From: Trinickia fusca | Lineage (GTDB): Bacteria; Pseudomonadota; Gammaproteobacteria; Burkholderiales; Burkholderiaceae | Direction of reading: 5' to 3' | DNA length: 64,000 nucleotides | Assembly (NCBI RefSeq): GCF_003628145.1 | Contig: NZ_RBZV01000015.1 | Span: 1-64,000 of the forward strand | In this document: in pieces, positions 17,235 through 28,857 of the stretch | How positions within the stretch are numbered: the first letter of the stretch is position 1 | Layout of the letters: each line of letters opens with the position of its first letter | Notes under the pieces: generated by a model | Database searches by the model: none | What the model was told of the DNA's origin: nothing | Seen by the model: the letters and a program-made list of their open reading frames with translations, nothing else | Translations under genes and position numbers: made by a program

Positions 17235-19043
17235 TCAGCCGCGCAGCCAGCGCTCGCGCGCCTTGCGCGCCGTGCCGCGCTTGTCGTCGGCAGCGGCGAG
17301 CTTGTAGCGCGTCACGTCGGGACCGTCGAGCCGTACGCGCGCCACACGCAGTTCATCGCGACGGAACGCGTGAATTTCGACGGTCGAGCCGGGCAAATAG
17401 CGCGACAGCAGCGTGTCGAGGTTCGAGCCCGTCACGCGCAGACCGTCAACGGCGATCAGCACGTCGCCGGCCGAGAGACCCGCCTTCTGCGCCGCGCTGC
17501 CGTCGTGCACGGCCGCCAGCGTGCATTCGGCTCCGCCGCGCACGCGCGCACCCAGCGAAGGCTTGTCGCCGTCGCCCCCCGGATTGCCGAGGTCAGGTGA
17601 AAGCGTGACGGCGAACGGCGAGAACAACGCCTCGAGCGGCAGATCGCGTGTCCCGTGGACGGCGTCCGTGAACAGCGCCCCGAGCTCGACGCCGGTCGCT
17701 TCGGCGATCAGTGCGGGCACATCCGCCTCTTCGACGCCCGTGGCCTTGCCACGATAGAAGTCGCGCCCGTAACGCTGCCACAGCAGGCGCATGACGTCGT
17801 CGAGCGACTTGCGTTGGTCGGTACGCGCGCGAATCGCCAAGTCGAACGCCAGCGCGACGAGCGAGCCCTTCTGGTAGTAGCTGACGATCGCATTCGGCGA
17901 GTTCTCGTCCTGACGGTAGTACTTGATCCACGCATCGAACGAGCTCTCGGCCACGCTTTGCTTCAGACGCCCGCTGCCGCGCAGCACGCCGCCCACGGTC
18001 TTGCCGAGCATGCCGAAATAATCGGCCTCGGTGATCGTCTTGGCACGCACGAGCATCAGATCGTCGTAGTACGACGTGAAGCCCTCGAACAGCCACAGCA
18101 GCGACGTATAGTTCTCGCGCGACAGGTCATAGGGAGCGAACGCGGCCGGCTTGATGCGCTTGACGTTCCACGTATGGAAGTACTCGTGGCTGCACAGACC
18201 CAGGTACGTGCGATAGCCCTCGGTCATCTGCGGACGGCCGACGACGGGCAGGTCGGTGCGATTGCAGATCAGCGCCGTCGACGCGCGATGCTCAAGGCCG
18301 CCGTACCCGTCGCTGACAGCCTGCGTCATGAACACGTAACGATCGACGGGCGCCTTCTTCGTGCGCGGTTCGAACAGCGCGATCTGCGCTTCGCAGATGC
18401 GCTTGAGATCTGCGGCCAGCCGATCCATGTCGACCGATACGGTGCGCCCGGCGATGACGATGTCGTGCGGTACACCATGCGCCTTGAACGTCGCGAGCGC
18501 GAACTGTCCGAGCGTGACCGGATGGTCGATGAGCTCGTCGTAGTTCTGCGCTTCGTAAAGGCCGAAGCCGTAGCGCTTGGTGCCGCGCGCCTCGCTCAGC
18601 GCCGTGGCCACGCGCCAGTCGCGATACGTAGCGCCCGCGGGCTTCTGGATATCGACGACGCACGGAGCGTTCTCGTGACCGAGCGCCGCGAGAAAGACGC
18701 TCGAGCCGTTGAAGAAGCCTGTCGTATCGTCCAGATGAGCCGCGCGCACCGAGAGGTCCCACGCATAGACTTCGTAGCGCAACGTCAGCGCCCCACCCTT
18801 GACGGGCGCGGCCTGCCAGGTCTGCTTGTCGGCCTTCTCGATGCGCACCTTGCGGCCCGCGTCGTTGAACGCCTTCAGCGTGACGATGTTGCGCGCGAAC
18901 TCGCGCACCATGTAGCTGCCGGGAATCCATGTCGGCAACGCGAAGCGCTGGCCCTCTGGATCGGGGTCCTGGATCGTCAACGTGACTTCGAACAGATGGG
19001 CGGCGGGCTGCTTCGGAACGATGGTGTAGCGAATCGGCTTCAT
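17235..19043 (-). CDS. M61 glycyl aminopeptidase with PDZ domain
   Basis: Zinc peptidase of 602 residues. The N-terminal beta domain (1-160) is followed by the M61 catalytic domain with the zinc motif HEYFH (about 285-289) and the downstream Glu in [13 protein letters not shown] domain (about 495-580) closes the protein, with the binding loop in [20 protein letters not shown]. No signal peptide is seen at [10 protein letters not shown], so it should be cytoplasmic. The family cleaves N-terminal glycine, with other small residues less well. It is in the same direction as dsbC about 110 bases upstream but may be transcribed alone. Confidence 0.88.
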   Translation of the reverse strand: MKPIRYTIVPKQPAAHLFEVTLTIQDPDPEGQRFALPTWIPGSYMVREFARNIVTLKAFNDAGRKVRIEKADKQTWQAAPVKGGALTLRYEVYAWDLSVRAAHLDDTTGFFNGSSVFLAALGHENAPCVVDIQKPAGATYRDWRVATALSEARGTKRYGFGLYEAQNYDELIDHPVTLGQFALATFKAHGVPHDIVIAGRTVSVDMDRLAADLKRICEAQIALFEPRTKKAPVDRYVFMTQAVSDGYGGLEHRASTALICNRTDLPVVGRPQMTEGYRTYLGLCSHEYFHTWNVKRIKPAAFAPYDLSRENYTSLLWLFEGFTSYYDDLMLVRAKTITEADYFGMLGKTVGGVLRGSGRLKQSVAESSFDAWIKYYRQDENSPNAIVSYYQKGSLVALAFDLAIRARTDQRKSLDDVMRLLWQRYGRDFYRGKATGVEEADVPALIAEATGVELGALFTDAVHGTRDLPLEALFSPFAVTLSPDLGNPGGDGDKPSLGARVRGGAECTLAAVHDGSAAQKAGLSAGDVLIAVDGLRVTGSNLDTLLSRYLPGSTVEIHAFRRDELRVARVRLDGPDVTRYKLAAADDKRGTARKARERWLRG

Positions 19044-19154
19044 CGGCGGGGTAAGGGAACGGGGGAAGGAATGAGGTTGCGGCGGCGCGGCGCAAAGTCG
19101 GCCAGGCGGTGCACGACGTGCACCGCCTACTGTGACTTCGCGCTCACGTACGAA

Positions 19155-19883
19155 TCAATGCACGGCGCTGAGCGCCTTTTCGAGCTCGGTGGCCGACACG
19201 GCACCAGGCAGACGGCGGCCGTCGGCCAGGAAGATCGTCGGCGTGCCGGTCACGTTCATGCCGTGACCCAGCGCGAGGTTCTTGTCGAGCACGCTCGTAT
19301 CGCAGGTGCCCTTCGCCGCGTCCGGCGCATGGCGGTCGAGCATCCATGCTTCCCACGTCTTCGCGCGGTCGGACGAGCACCAGATCGCCTTCGACTTGGC
19401 CAGCGAATCCGGCGACAACACCGGATACAGGAACGTGTAGACGGTCACGTTGTCGATGGACTTCAACGTCGATTCGAGCTGCTTGCAGTACGGGCAGTTC
19501 GGGTCCGAGAACACGGCCATCTTGCGGCTGCCGTCGCCCTTGACCACCTTGACCGCATCGCCGAGCGGCAGGGTCGCGAAGTCGACCTTGTTCAATTCGG
19601 AGAGGCGCGCTTCGGTGAGGTTCGTATGCGTTTTGGTATTGAGCATATCGCCGGCGATCACATAGTCGCCGCTGGCATCGCTGTAGAGGATCTGCGAGCC
19701 CAGATTGATCTCGTACAGACCCGCGATCGGGGACTTCGCGATGCCCTTGATCGGCAACTCGGGCAGACGCGCTTGCAGCGTCGTCTTCAGCTTGTCGGTT
19801 GCCTGGTCGGCGCGGGCGCTGCAGCCGAGCGTCAACGCGGCCGCAACAGCCGCCGCAGCGGCAAGACGCATGACGGTTTGCAT
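19155..19883 (-). CDS. dsbC: Thiol:disulfide interchange protein DsbC
   Basis: Periplasmic disulfide isomerase of 242 residues. An N-terminal signal peptide (MQTVMRLAAAAAVAAALTLG) is cut near SARA-DQ. A dimerisation domain (about 25-90) precedes the thioredoxin fold with the active site SDPNCPYCK (about 126-134) and the cis-Pro in VTGTPTIFLADG. A second Cys pair (WCSSDRA, GTCDTS) is in the helical insert, as in E. coli DsbC. AAGGA precedes the ATG. The longer frame to 19964 would bury the signal peptide. Confidence 0.92.
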   Translation of the reverse strand: MQTVMRLAAAAAVAAALTLGCSARADQATDKLKTTLQARLPELPIKGIAKSPIAGLYEINLGSQILYSDASGDYVIAGDMLNTKTHTNLTEARLSELNKVDFATLPLGDAVKVVKGDGSRKMAVFSDPNCPYCKQLESTLKSIDNVTVYTFLYPVLSPDSLAKSKAIWCSSDRAKTWEAWMLDRHAPDAAKGTCDTSVLDKNLALGHGMNVTGTPTIFLADGRRLPGAVSATELEKALSAVH

Positions 19884-19976
19884 GGTGGGAATCCTTTTGG
19901 GCAAATGTGCCGCGCGGCTCCTCGCGCGCGGCACGTGGAAATATGAAGTATGCGGCACGGGCACGCCGGCCGCGCG

Positions 19977-21149
19977 TCAGCCGAGTGCGGCCGTCACGAG
20001 CCAGCGCTTGACGAGCGGCTGCGCGCCGACCAGCGACATGCCGAAGTTGCGCACGCTGCGCGCCAGCGTGCCCGGCACCGAAAACAGACGTTGCAGGCCG
20101 TCGGTGGCCAGCATGAGCGCGCCGATATCCTCCCGGCGCGCGCGCTCGTAGCGGCGCAGCAGCACCGGATCGCCGAGATCGCGGAACGGCTCCTTGCGTG
20201 CGATCACGTCGGCGAGCGTAGCCACATCGCGCAAGCCCAGGTTCATGCCCTGCCCCGCGAGCGGGTGAATCAGATGCGCGGCATCGCCGATGAGCGCCAC
20301 GCGCGGTGCGATCAGGCGGTCGACCGTTTGCAACGCAAGCGGGAAGCCGTGCGCGGGCCCTACGCATTCGAGCTCGCCGAGGCGCCCGTGCGTCGTGCGC
20401 TCGACGGCCGCCGCGAGCTGCGCCGGCTCGAGCGCGAGCAACTCACGCGCATGCTCGGTTTCAGCCGACCACACGAGCGAAACGTGCCCGTCCGGCAACG
20501 GCAGCAGCGCCAGGATCTCGCCGTCCTTGAACCACTGATAGGCGGTCTCGCCGTGCGGCCGGGCCGCCTTGAAATTGGCGACGACTCCTGTCTGACGATA
20601 ATCGCGGCGTTTCACCTGCGCTTCTGTCTGCGCGCGCACCCAGGAATGCGCGCCGTCCGCGCCGACGACGAGATCCGCTTCGAGCACTTGCCCGCTCGTC
20701 AGCGCCACGTGGGCCACATCGGGCTTCACGTCGAGGCCTTGTGCACGGGCGTCGAACCACGTCACCTGCGGCGAGAAACGCAGCGCCGCATCGAGCGCAT
20801 GCTCGATCAACGACGACTCGACGATCCACGCGAGCTGCGGAACCGTGGCCTGGAAGGCGGAAAAATGGAGTTCGGCTTCGGCATCGCCGTACACGCGCAT
20901 GTCGTAGACAGGCGAGAGACGGTCGTGATCGAGCGCTTGCCAGACGCGCAAACGCTCGAGCAGCGCTTGCGAACTGGCCGAGAGCGCGTAGATACGCGCG
21001 TCGAAGGGCACGTCGGCCGGGCGCGGCGCGGCAGGCTGCGCGATCAGGGCGACGCGCTGGCCGGCTTGGGCGAGCGCAAGCGCTGCACTCTTGCCGACGA
21101 GCCCGCCGCCGACAATGGCGACATGAAACGTCAGATGGTTGGCGGTCAT
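19977..21149 (-). CDS. UbiH/UbiF/VisC-family FAD monooxygenase
   Basis: Class A flavoprotein hydroxylase of 390 residues, probably one of the ubiquinone ring hydroxylases. The FAD dinucleotide fold is VAIVGGGLVGKSAALALAQ (about 9-27). The conserved EADLVVGADGAHSWVR stretch has the DG motif. The second FAD motif is ALIGDAAHLIHPLAGQGMNLGLRD. A TATAAT-like element ends seven bases before the ATG, suggesting little or no 5' leader. Which ring carbon it hydroxylates cannot be read from the sequence. Confidence 0.85.
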   Translation of the reverse strand: MTANHLTFHVAIVGGGLVGKSAALALAQAGQRVALIAQPAAPRPADVPFDARIYALSASSQALLERLRVWQALDHDRLSPVYDMRVYGDAEAELHFSAFQATVPQLAWIVESSLIEHALDAALRFSPQVTWFDARAQGLDVKPDVAHVALTSGQVLEADLVVGADGAHSWVRAQTEAQVKRRDYRQTGVVANFKAARPHGETAYQWFKDGEILALLPLPDGHVSLVWSAETEHARELLALEPAQLAAAVERTTHGRLGELECVGPAHGFPLALQTVDRLIAPRVALIGDAAHLIHPLAGQGMNLGLRDVATLADVIARKEPFRDLGDPVLLRRYERARREDIGALMLATDGLQRLFSVPGTLARSVRNFGMSLVGAQPLVKRWLVTAALG

Positions 21150-21457
21150 GAACGGAATTATAGCCGCGCGGCACCTGCGCTCCGGGCTCGCCAGCCGGGG
21201 CTGCGGCAAAGCGCGGCAGCGATTGCGCCCATGTCGGCCTCGTCCGCGCGCCGGCGCGGCCTTCGGGGGAGCGCGAACGCGTTACAATGCCCGTTTTTGA
21301 GCCTGAGCCGGCACGAACTCGTCGAGCGCGAGCCCCGATTCGCCCGTCCGGTCAGCGTTCGGATTCTTCCTGCGGCTGTTCCTCGCGTCGCGAGCGCGCA
21401 TCCTGCGCCCTGCCGGTTTGCGCGGCAGCCGTGAGCCACTGATTCAAAAGGTTTCCC
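21150..21457. other. Intergenic region with divergent promoters
   Basis: This 308-base gap separates the UbiH-type gene (minus) from ychF (plus). TATAAT on the minus strand is at 21157-21162. On the plus strand TACAAT is at 21283-21288, which would leave a 5' leader of about 160 bases before ychF. No matching -35 is convincing for either. I see no gene in it. Confidence 0.5.
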
Positions 21458-22552
21458 ATGAGCCTCAAATGCGGCATCGTCGGCTTGCCCAACGTCGGCA
21501 AGTCCACCCTCTTTAACGCGTTGACGAAGGCAGGCATCGCCGCCGAAAACTACCCGTTCTGCACGATCGAGCCGAACGTCGGCGTCGTCGAAGTGCCCGA
21601 TGCGCGTCTGAAGGCGCTCTCGACCATCGTGAAGCCTGAGCGCGTCGTGCCGGCCGTCGTCGAGTTCGTCGACATCGCCGGGCTCGTAGCAGGTGCGAGC
21701 AAGGGCGAAGGCCTCGGCAACCAGTTCCTCGCCAACATCCGCGAAACCGACGCCATCACGCACGTCGTGCGCTGCTTCGAAGACGAGAACGTGATTCACG
21801 TTGCCGGCAAGGTCGACCCGATCTCCGACATCGAGGTCATCAACACCGAACTCGCGCTGGCCGACCTCGGCACGGTCGAGAAGTCGCTCGCGCGCTATGC
21901 GAAGGCGGCCAAGTCGGGCAACGACAAGGAAGCCATCAAGCTCGTCGCCGTGCTCGAGAAAGTACGCGCGCAGCTCGATGCAGCCAAGGCCGTGCGCGGG
22001 CTCGACCTGTCCGACGACGAGCAGGCGCTCATCAAGCCGCTGTGCCTGATCACGGCCAAGCCGACGATGTACGTCGCGAACGTGAAGGACGACGGTTTCG
22101 AGAACAATCCGTACCTCGATGCCGTGCGCAAGCACGCCGAGGCCGAGAAGGCGCCCGTCGTGGCCGTCTGCGCGGCCATCGAAGCCGAGATCGCCGATCT
22201 GGCCGACGAGGACAAGGAAGTGTTCCTCGCCGACATGGGCATGGACGAACCCGGCCTGAACCGCGTGATCCGCGCGGGCTTCAAGCTGCTCGGCTTGCAG
22301 ACGTACTTCACGGCCGGCGTGAAGGAAGTGCGCGCGTGGACGATCCACATCGGCGACACGGCGCCGCAAGCCGCCGGCGTGATCCACACCGATTTCGAAC
22401 GCGGCTTCATCCGCGCGCAGACGATCTCGTTCGACGACTTCGTGACCTTCAAGGGCGAGCAAGGCGCCAAGGAAGCCGGCAAGATGCGCGCCGAAGGCAA
22501 GGAGTACGTCGTGCACGATGGCGACGTGATGAACTTCCTGTTCAACGTCTGA
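21458..22552 (+). CDS. ychF: Ribosome-binding ATPase YchF (OLA1)
   Basis: Obg-family P-loop ATPase of 364 residues. The N-terminal G domain has [14 protein letters not shown] (G1), [20 protein letters not shown] (G3) and an NVKD segment in place of the NKxD that would select GTP, consistent with ATP use. The C-terminal TGS domain carries [22 protein letters not shown]. It is known to bind ribosomes and respond to oxidative stress. It is followed by ettA in the same direction after 73 bases, so two translation-linked ATPases may share a transcript. Confidence 0.95.
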   Translation: MSLKCGIVGLPNVGKSTLFNALTKAGIAAENYPFCTIEPNVGVVEVPDARLKALSTIVKPERVVPAVVEFVDIAGLVAGASKGEGLGNQFLANIRETDAITHVVRCFEDENVIHVAGKVDPISDIEVINTELALADLGTVEKSLARYAKAAKSGNDKEAIKLVAVLEKVRAQLDAAKAVRGLDLSDDEQALIKPLCLITAKPTMYVANVKDDGFENNPYLDAVRKHAEAEKAPVVAVCAAIEAEIADLADEDKEVFLADMGMDEPGLNRVIRAGFKLLGLQTYFTAGVKEVRAWTIHIGDTAPQAAGVIHTDFERGFIRAQTISFDDFVTFKGEQGAKEAGKMRAEGKEYVVHDGDVMNFLFNV

Positions 22553-22625
22553 GCCCGGCCTCGCCGGCTCGGGCAAGCGCCTGCTCGTTCAGGACCACGA
22601 CCTCAACCTTCCGCTTCTTACGCAC

Positions 22626-24293
<1,668 letters not shown>

Positions 24294-24320
24294 GCACGGC
24301 CAAGCGCCGCTTACCGCTCG

Positions 24321-24358
24321 ATTCGGGCCGGCTCGCCACTGAGGCAGCCGGCCCGAAT
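24321..24358. terminator. Terminator hairpin between ettA and the isochorismatase-like gene
   Basis: A perfect 13-bp inverted repeat (ATTCGGGCCGGCT / AGCCGGCCCGAAT) with a 12-base loop lies between two convergent genes. No long T-run follows on either side, but the stem is very stable, and its place 28 bases after the ettA stop suits a bidirectional terminator. Confidence 0.6.
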
Positions 24359-24419
24359 TGCATTCAGGCTTGCACGCACACGGCGGCGCAATCGAACACG
24401 ACGGCCTTTACATTTACAC

Positions 24420-24977
24420 TCACGTGAACTCAGTCCGCAACACGTCGTCGAGCGTGCGTACGGCGATGCGGTTGCCGGCCAACGAACTCGTCATCCACAC
24501 ATGGTTGTGATGCGCGACGATGAGCTCGGCAGATAGCGAAGGTTGCGCCTGCGTCGTGTGCAGATCGGAGACGACGGTCGTCTCATAGCCGATCGATACG
24601 GCGCGCCGCGCGGCCGTGTTGACGCAGTACTCGGTGGCATAGCCGCACAAGATCAGACGCTCGACGCCGCGCCCGGCAAGCTCATCGCGCAGCGGCGTTT
24701 CGTGGAACGAATCGCCGTGGCGCTTGCCGATCATGAGATCGCGCGCGTCGCGCTCGAGCCCCTCGTCCAGCGACCAGGCCGGCGAATTCAGAACCAGCTC
24801 TTCGTCTTCGTGCTGCACGAACGAGACGAGCGCTCCGCTGGCCCGCGCGGCGCGCGTCAAACGGTTGATGCCCGCAACGACCTCGGGCACGCGATGCGCC
24901 TCGGGATAGGCCGGCGTGCCGTCGCCGGCCAGCAAGCCCTGCTGCATATCGATGACGATGACGGCAACGCCTGGCAT
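24420..24977 (-). CDS. Isochorismatase-like cysteine hydrolase
   Basis: Isochorismatase-fold hydrolase of 185 residues. The triad is visible as the Asp in VIVIDMQQGLL, a Lys in MIGKRHGDSF and the Cys in CGYATEYCVNTAARRA. The family includes nicotinamidases and biuret, peroxyureidoacrylate and other amide hydrolases; no metal-site pattern marks it as a nicotinamidase. AGGGAGC lies eight bases before the chosen ATG. It stands 90 bases downstream of the aminopeptidase P gene on the same strand. Confidence 0.85.
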   Translation of the reverse strand: MPGVAVIVIDMQQGLLAGDGTPAYPEAHRVPEVVAGINRLTRAARASGALVSFVQHEDEELVLNSPAWSLDEGLERDARDLMIGKRHGDSFHETPLRDELAGRGVERLILCGYATEYCVNTAARRAVSIGYETTVVSDLHTTQAQPSLSAELIVAHHNHVWMTSSLAGNRIAVRTLDDVLRTEFT

Positions 24978-25067
24978 GGTCACATGCTCCCTCGTAGGGT
25001 TCGTCCAGCTGGAGAAACGCGCGGCGCCGCGCCGGGAGGCGCGGGCTCGCAACAAAACCACACCGAA

Positions 25068-26897
25068 TCAGATCGGCTGGGTGCGCGTGTGCAACCACGC
25101 TTTCGCGTCGCCCGACACATGCGGGTCGAGCCGCGTGCGCACGGTCTCGTGATACGCGTTGAGCCACGCGCGCTCGTCCTCGCGCAACAGTTCGCGTGCG
25201 ATGCAGCGCGTATCGATCGGACACAACGTCAGCGTCTCGAACGCGAGGAAAGCGCCGAACTCGGTCTCGGCCTCGAGCCGCGCGAGCACGAGGTTTTCGA
25301 TGCGCACGCCCCATTGGCCAGGCCGGTAGATGCCGGGCTCGACCGACGTGATCATCCCCGCTTCCATCGCCGTGAAAGGCTCGGCCGGCGCATAGTGCGA
25401 GATCACCTGCGGACCTTCGTGCACGTTCAGGAAGTAACCCACGCCGTGACCGGTGCCGTGTCCATAGTCGACGCCTGCCTCCCAGATCGGCGCGCGTGCG
25501 ATCGCATCGAGCATCGGCGCACGAATGCCGCGTGGAAATTGTGTGCGCGATAGCGCAATCATGCCCTTGAGCACGAGCGTGAAATCGCGCTGGTGGGCCT
25601 CGGTGATCGACCCGACCGGCACTACGCGCGTGATGTCGGTCGTACCGCTCAGATACTGGCCACCCGAGTCGATCAGCAGCAACCCGTTGCCGGCGATCGA
25701 CGCGTGCGAGGCCTGCGTCGCGCGATAGTGCGGCATCGCGCCGTTCGCGTTGAAGCCCGCGATCGTGGCGAAGCTCGGTGACACGAAACCGGGCCGGCGC
25801 GCACGCAGCGCCGTGATGCGTTCGTCGATCGTGAGCTCGGTAATGGCCTCGCCGCGGCCCAGCGCCGTTTCGAACCACGCGAAAAATTCGGCTAGCGCCG
25901 CGCCGTCCTGCTCCATCGTCGCGCGCACTTGCTCGGCCTGCTCCGACGTTTTACGCGACTTCGCGAACGTCGACGGATTCACCGCTTCGACGATCCTCAC
26001 CCCGTCCGCCACTGCTTCGCGCAACCCCAACGTAATGCGGCGCGGATCGATGAGAAGCGTCGCGCCGGCCGGCAACGCAGCCAGTGCTGCGCCTGCCTGC
26101 TCGTAAGGCGCAATCTGCACGCCGTCGCGCGCGAGGGCATCCGCGAGCTCGCGTGACACCTTACCCGCGCCGACGAAGAGCCGCGCCTCCTCGAGTCCGA
26201 TCAGCGCATGCGCGACGAACACGGGATTGAAATTGACATCGGCACCACGCAGGTTGAACAACCAGGCCAGATCGTCCAGCGTCGAGACGAAATGCCACTG
26301 CGCGCCCTTCTCACCCATCACGCGGCGAATCTGCGCGAGCTTGTCGGCGCGCGCGGCGCTCGCGTACGGCAACGCATGCTCGAACACGGCATTGGCCGGC
26401 AGCGCGGGCCGCTCGGGCCAAACCGCGTCCAGCAGATCCTCGTCGGTGCGCAGGGGGATGCCGGCTGCCTCGAGCCCGTCGGACAGCGCGCGTGCTTGAG
26501 CGAGCCCGAGCACCGCGCCATCGACGCCGACGCACGCGCCCGGCGCCAGATGTTGCGCGAGCCATTCGACGTGCGGCTGCGATTGCTGGCCGGCCATCAT
26601 TTTCATGAGCTGGATACCCGTGCCGGCGAGCTGCGCCTCGGCCTGCACCCAATAGCGGCTATCGACCCATACGCCGGCAAAATCGGCGGTGACCACGAGC
26701 GTGCCGACCGAGCCGGTAAAGCCCGACAGCCATTGCCGGCCTTGCCAGCGCTCGGGCAGATATTCGGAAAGATGCGGATCGGAAGACGGCACGACATACG
26801 CGGCGAGGCCCAGTCGCGCCATTTCGTCGCGCAGGCGCGCGATGCGCGCGCTAACAGGACCGGCTGCGCCGGCGTGTTCGGGAAGTCGGTCATTCAT
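25068..26897 (-). CDS. Aminopeptidase P family protein (Xaa-Pro aminopeptidase)
   Basis: M24B metallopeptidase of 609 residues, the three-domain long type seen in eukaryotic cytosolic aminopeptidase P, longer than E. coli PepP (441). Two creatinase-type N-terminal domains (about 18-310) precede the pita-bread catalytic domain. Metal ligands show as LLIDSGGQYLSGTTDITR (two Asp), GHGTGHGVGYFLNVHEGP (His), TSVEPGIY (Glu) and the C-terminal ENLV region. It removes N-terminal residues ahead of proline. AGGTG precedes the ATG. Confidence 0.92.
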   Translation of the reverse strand: MNDRLPEHAGAAGPVSARIARLRDEMARLGLAAYVVPSSDPHLSEYLPERWQGRQWLSGFTGSVGTLVVTADFAGVWVDSRYWVQAEAQLAGTGIQLMKMMAGQQSQPHVEWLAQHLAPGACVGVDGAVLGLAQARALSDGLEAAGIPLRTDEDLLDAVWPERPALPANAVFEHALPYASAARADKLAQIRRVMGEKGAQWHFVSTLDDLAWLFNLRGADVNFNPVFVAHALIGLEEARLFVGAGKVSRELADALARDGVQIAPYEQAGAALAALPAGATLLIDPRRITLGLREAVADGVRIVEAVNPSTFAKSRKTSEQAEQVRATMEQDGAALAEFFAWFETALGRGEAITELTIDERITALRARRPGFVSPSFATIAGFNANGAMPHYRATQASHASIAGNGLLLIDSGGQYLSGTTDITRVVPVGSITEAHQRDFTLVLKGMIALSRTQFPRGIRAPMLDAIARAPIWEAGVDYGHGTGHGVGYFLNVHEGPQVISHYAPAEPFTAMEAGMITSVEPGIYRPGQWGVRIENLVLARLEAETEFGAFLAFETLTLCPIDTRCIARELLREDERAWLNAYHETVRTRLDPHVSGDAKAWLHTRTQPI

Positions 26898-26911
26898 AAA
26901 TTCACCTGAAT

Positions 26912-27166
26912 TCAACGACGGGCAGCCAAGCCGACCGTCAGCGCCACGAGGGCGAGTGCGCAAGCTGTACAGACGGGCCACTCGAGTGTGCCGCCGTCAT
27001 AAAAAAGTCCGGTGACGCTGCCGGCCATCTTGGCCGCACTGGCGGCGACCGCACCGAGAACGATGGCAAGCGCCACCCCAATCCGGCTGGCGCGGCGCAG
27101 CGGATGCAACCACCAGCCGAACAGGCCGACGGCCACGCCGAGAAACACGATGCCCGGCCACCCCAT
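26912..27166 (-). CDS. Small inner-membrane protein (84 residues)
   Basis: The chosen ATG gives MGWPGIVFLGVAVGLFGWWL as a first membrane helix. A second follows at about 30-52 (IGVALAIVLGAVAASAAKMAG), and a third at about 63-82. The layout resembles the GlsB/YeaQ transglycosylase-associated membrane proteins, but the sequence is too short for me to be sure. GGCGGGG precedes the start. Its stop is 14 bases before the aminopeptidase P start, so the two genes are likely one transcript. Confidence 0.7.
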   Translation of the reverse strand: MGWPGIVFLGVAVGLFGWWLHPLRRASRIGVALAIVLGAVAASAAKMAGSVTGLFYDGGTLEWPVCTACALALVALTVGLAARR

Positions 27167-27480
27167 CAGCGACACCCCGCCGAGTTCATGTGCCGATCGA
27201 TCGAACCTGATCCGGGGGATAAGCCACGAAATCGCATGGTTAGTCTCTGTCTCTATATAGCAGGGAAGACCGAATGGTGCTCGGCTTGCGAAGCGCACGA
27301 GTTTAGGGACGCGCTCGATGCAAGGCAAGCGCGCTTGCCTGTGCCCAGACGGTCGCGGGCTGCGGGCCTTGCGGCACCGCGACGCGGGCCGCGCAGCAAG
27401 CATGCCGGAAGCGGGGAAACGCTATAATACCCGGCTGGAATGTCAGAGCCGCCTTACGAGCGGCCACGCAGCCTGAGCCT
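27167..27480. other. Intergenic region upstream of hemA
   Basis: This 314-base gap separates the divergent small membrane protein and hemA. TATAAT at 27423-27428 on the plus strand is a strong -10 with a weak -35, and would start hemA mRNA about 46 bases before its ATG. Nothing else is recognised. Confidence 0.5.
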
Positions 27481-28767
27481 ATGCAACTCCTCACGATCGG
27501 AATCAACCACCACACGGCGCCCGTCGCATTGCGCGAGCGCGTGGCGTTTCCGCTCGAACAGCTCAAGCCTGCGCTCGCCGCCTTTACCGATCTATGGCGT
27601 GGCCGGGCCGCGGGCGACTCGCCCGAAGCAGCCATCCTGTCCACCTGCAACCGCACCGAGCTCTACTGCGCCACCGACGATCGCGCGGCGCGCGAAGCGG
27701 CCCTCGCCTGGTTGTCGAGCTATCACGGCATTTCGGCCGAGGAGCTGACGCCGCACGTCTACGCGCTGCCGCAATCCGAAGCCGTGCGCCACGCGTTTCG
27801 CGTCGCGTCGGGGCTCGATTCGATGGTGCTCGGCGAGACGCAAATCCTCGGACAAATGAAAGATGCCGTGCGCACCGCCTCGGAGGCAGGCGCACTCGGC
27901 ACTTATCTGAACCAGCTGTTTCAGCGCACCTTCGCGGTCGCGAAGGAAGTGCGCGGCACGACGGCCGTCGGCGCGCAATCGGTGTCGATGGCTGCGGCGT
28001 CGGTGCGGCTCGCCCAGCGCATCTTCGACAAGATCTCGAACCAGCGCGTGTTGTTCATCGGCGCGGGCGAGATGATCGAGCTGTGCGCGACGCACTTTGC
28101 CGCGCAGGAGCCGCGCGAACTCGTCGTCGCGAACCGCACTGCCGAGCGCGGCGCCAGGCTCGCCGAGCGCTTCAACGGACGCTCGATTCCGCTTTCCGAG
28201 CTGCCCGCACGGATGCACGAGTTCGACATCATCGTCTCGTGCACGGCTTCGACGCTGCCGATCATCGGCCTCGGCGCCGTCGAGCGCGCCGTCAAGGCGC
28301 GCCGCCATCGCCCGATCTTCATGGTCGACCTGGCCGTGCCGCGCGACATCGAGCCCGAAGTGGCCGATCTGCAGGACGTCTTTCTCTATACCGTCGACGA
28401 TCTCGGCGCGATCGTACGCGAAGGCAATGCCTCGCGGCAGGCCGCCGTCGGGCAAGCCGAAGCGATCATCGAAACGCGCGTGCAGAACTTCATGCAATGG
28501 ATCGAAGCACGCAGCGTCGTGCCGGTGATCCGCCACATGCACTCGCAGGCCGACGTGCTGCGCCGCGCCGAACTCGAGCGCGCGCTGAAGATGCTCGCGC
28601 GCGGCACGGATCCAGCCGAGGTGCTCGAAGCGATGTCGCAGTCGCTGACCAACAAGCTGATCCACGGTCCGACCCACGCGCTGAACCGCGCCAGCAGCGA
28701 AGACCGGGCCGCGCTCGTCGAGCTGCTCGGCGGCGTCTACCGTCACTCGAAGTCCTCGGAACATTAG
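27481..28767 (+). CDS. hemA: Glutamyl-tRNA reductase
   Basis: NADPH-dependent enzyme of 428 residues that reduces glutamyl-tRNA to glutamate-1-semialdehyde at the start of C5 haem synthesis. The catalytic Cys is residue 56 in [10 protein letters not shown]. The [11 protein letters not shown]-type segment (here [18 protein letters not shown]) and the NADPH fold [14 protein letters not shown] are clear, and the C-terminal dimerisation helix region ends at the SKSSEH tail. It heads the hemA-prfA-prmC order common in Proteobacteria. Confidence 0.95.
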   Translation: MQLLTIGINHHTAPVALRERVAFPLEQLKPALAAFTDLWRGRAAGDSPEAAILSTCNRTELYCATDDRAAREAALAWLSSYHGISAEELTPHVYALPQSEAVRHAFRVASGLDSMVLGETQILGQMKDAVRTASEAGALGTYLNQLFQRTFAVAKEVRGTTAVGAQSVSMAAASVRLAQRIFDKISNQRVLFIGAGEMIELCATHFAAQEPRELVVANRTAERGARLAERFNGRSIPLSELPARMHEFDIIVSCTASTLPIIGLGAVERAVKARRHRPIFMVDLAVPRDIEPEVADLQDVFLYTVDDLGAIVREGNASRQAAVGQAEAIIETRVQNFMQWIEARSVVPVIRHMHSQADVLRRAELERALKMLARGTDPAEVLEAMSQSLTNKLIHGPTHALNRASSEDRAALVELLGGVYRHSKSSEH

Positions 28768-28857
28768 CGGCCGCGGCCTTGCGCCGCGCGGCGCCGACTT
28801 GCTCGGCCGCATCCCGCCCCTCCGATTCCTCTTCTTTCGGGAGCCTCGCTCCACACC

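Noticed and set aside
17655-19946. Long plus-strand frame (763 codons) over the M61 peptidase and dsbC genes
   Set aside because: It spans two recognised genes on the other strand and has no coherent domain.
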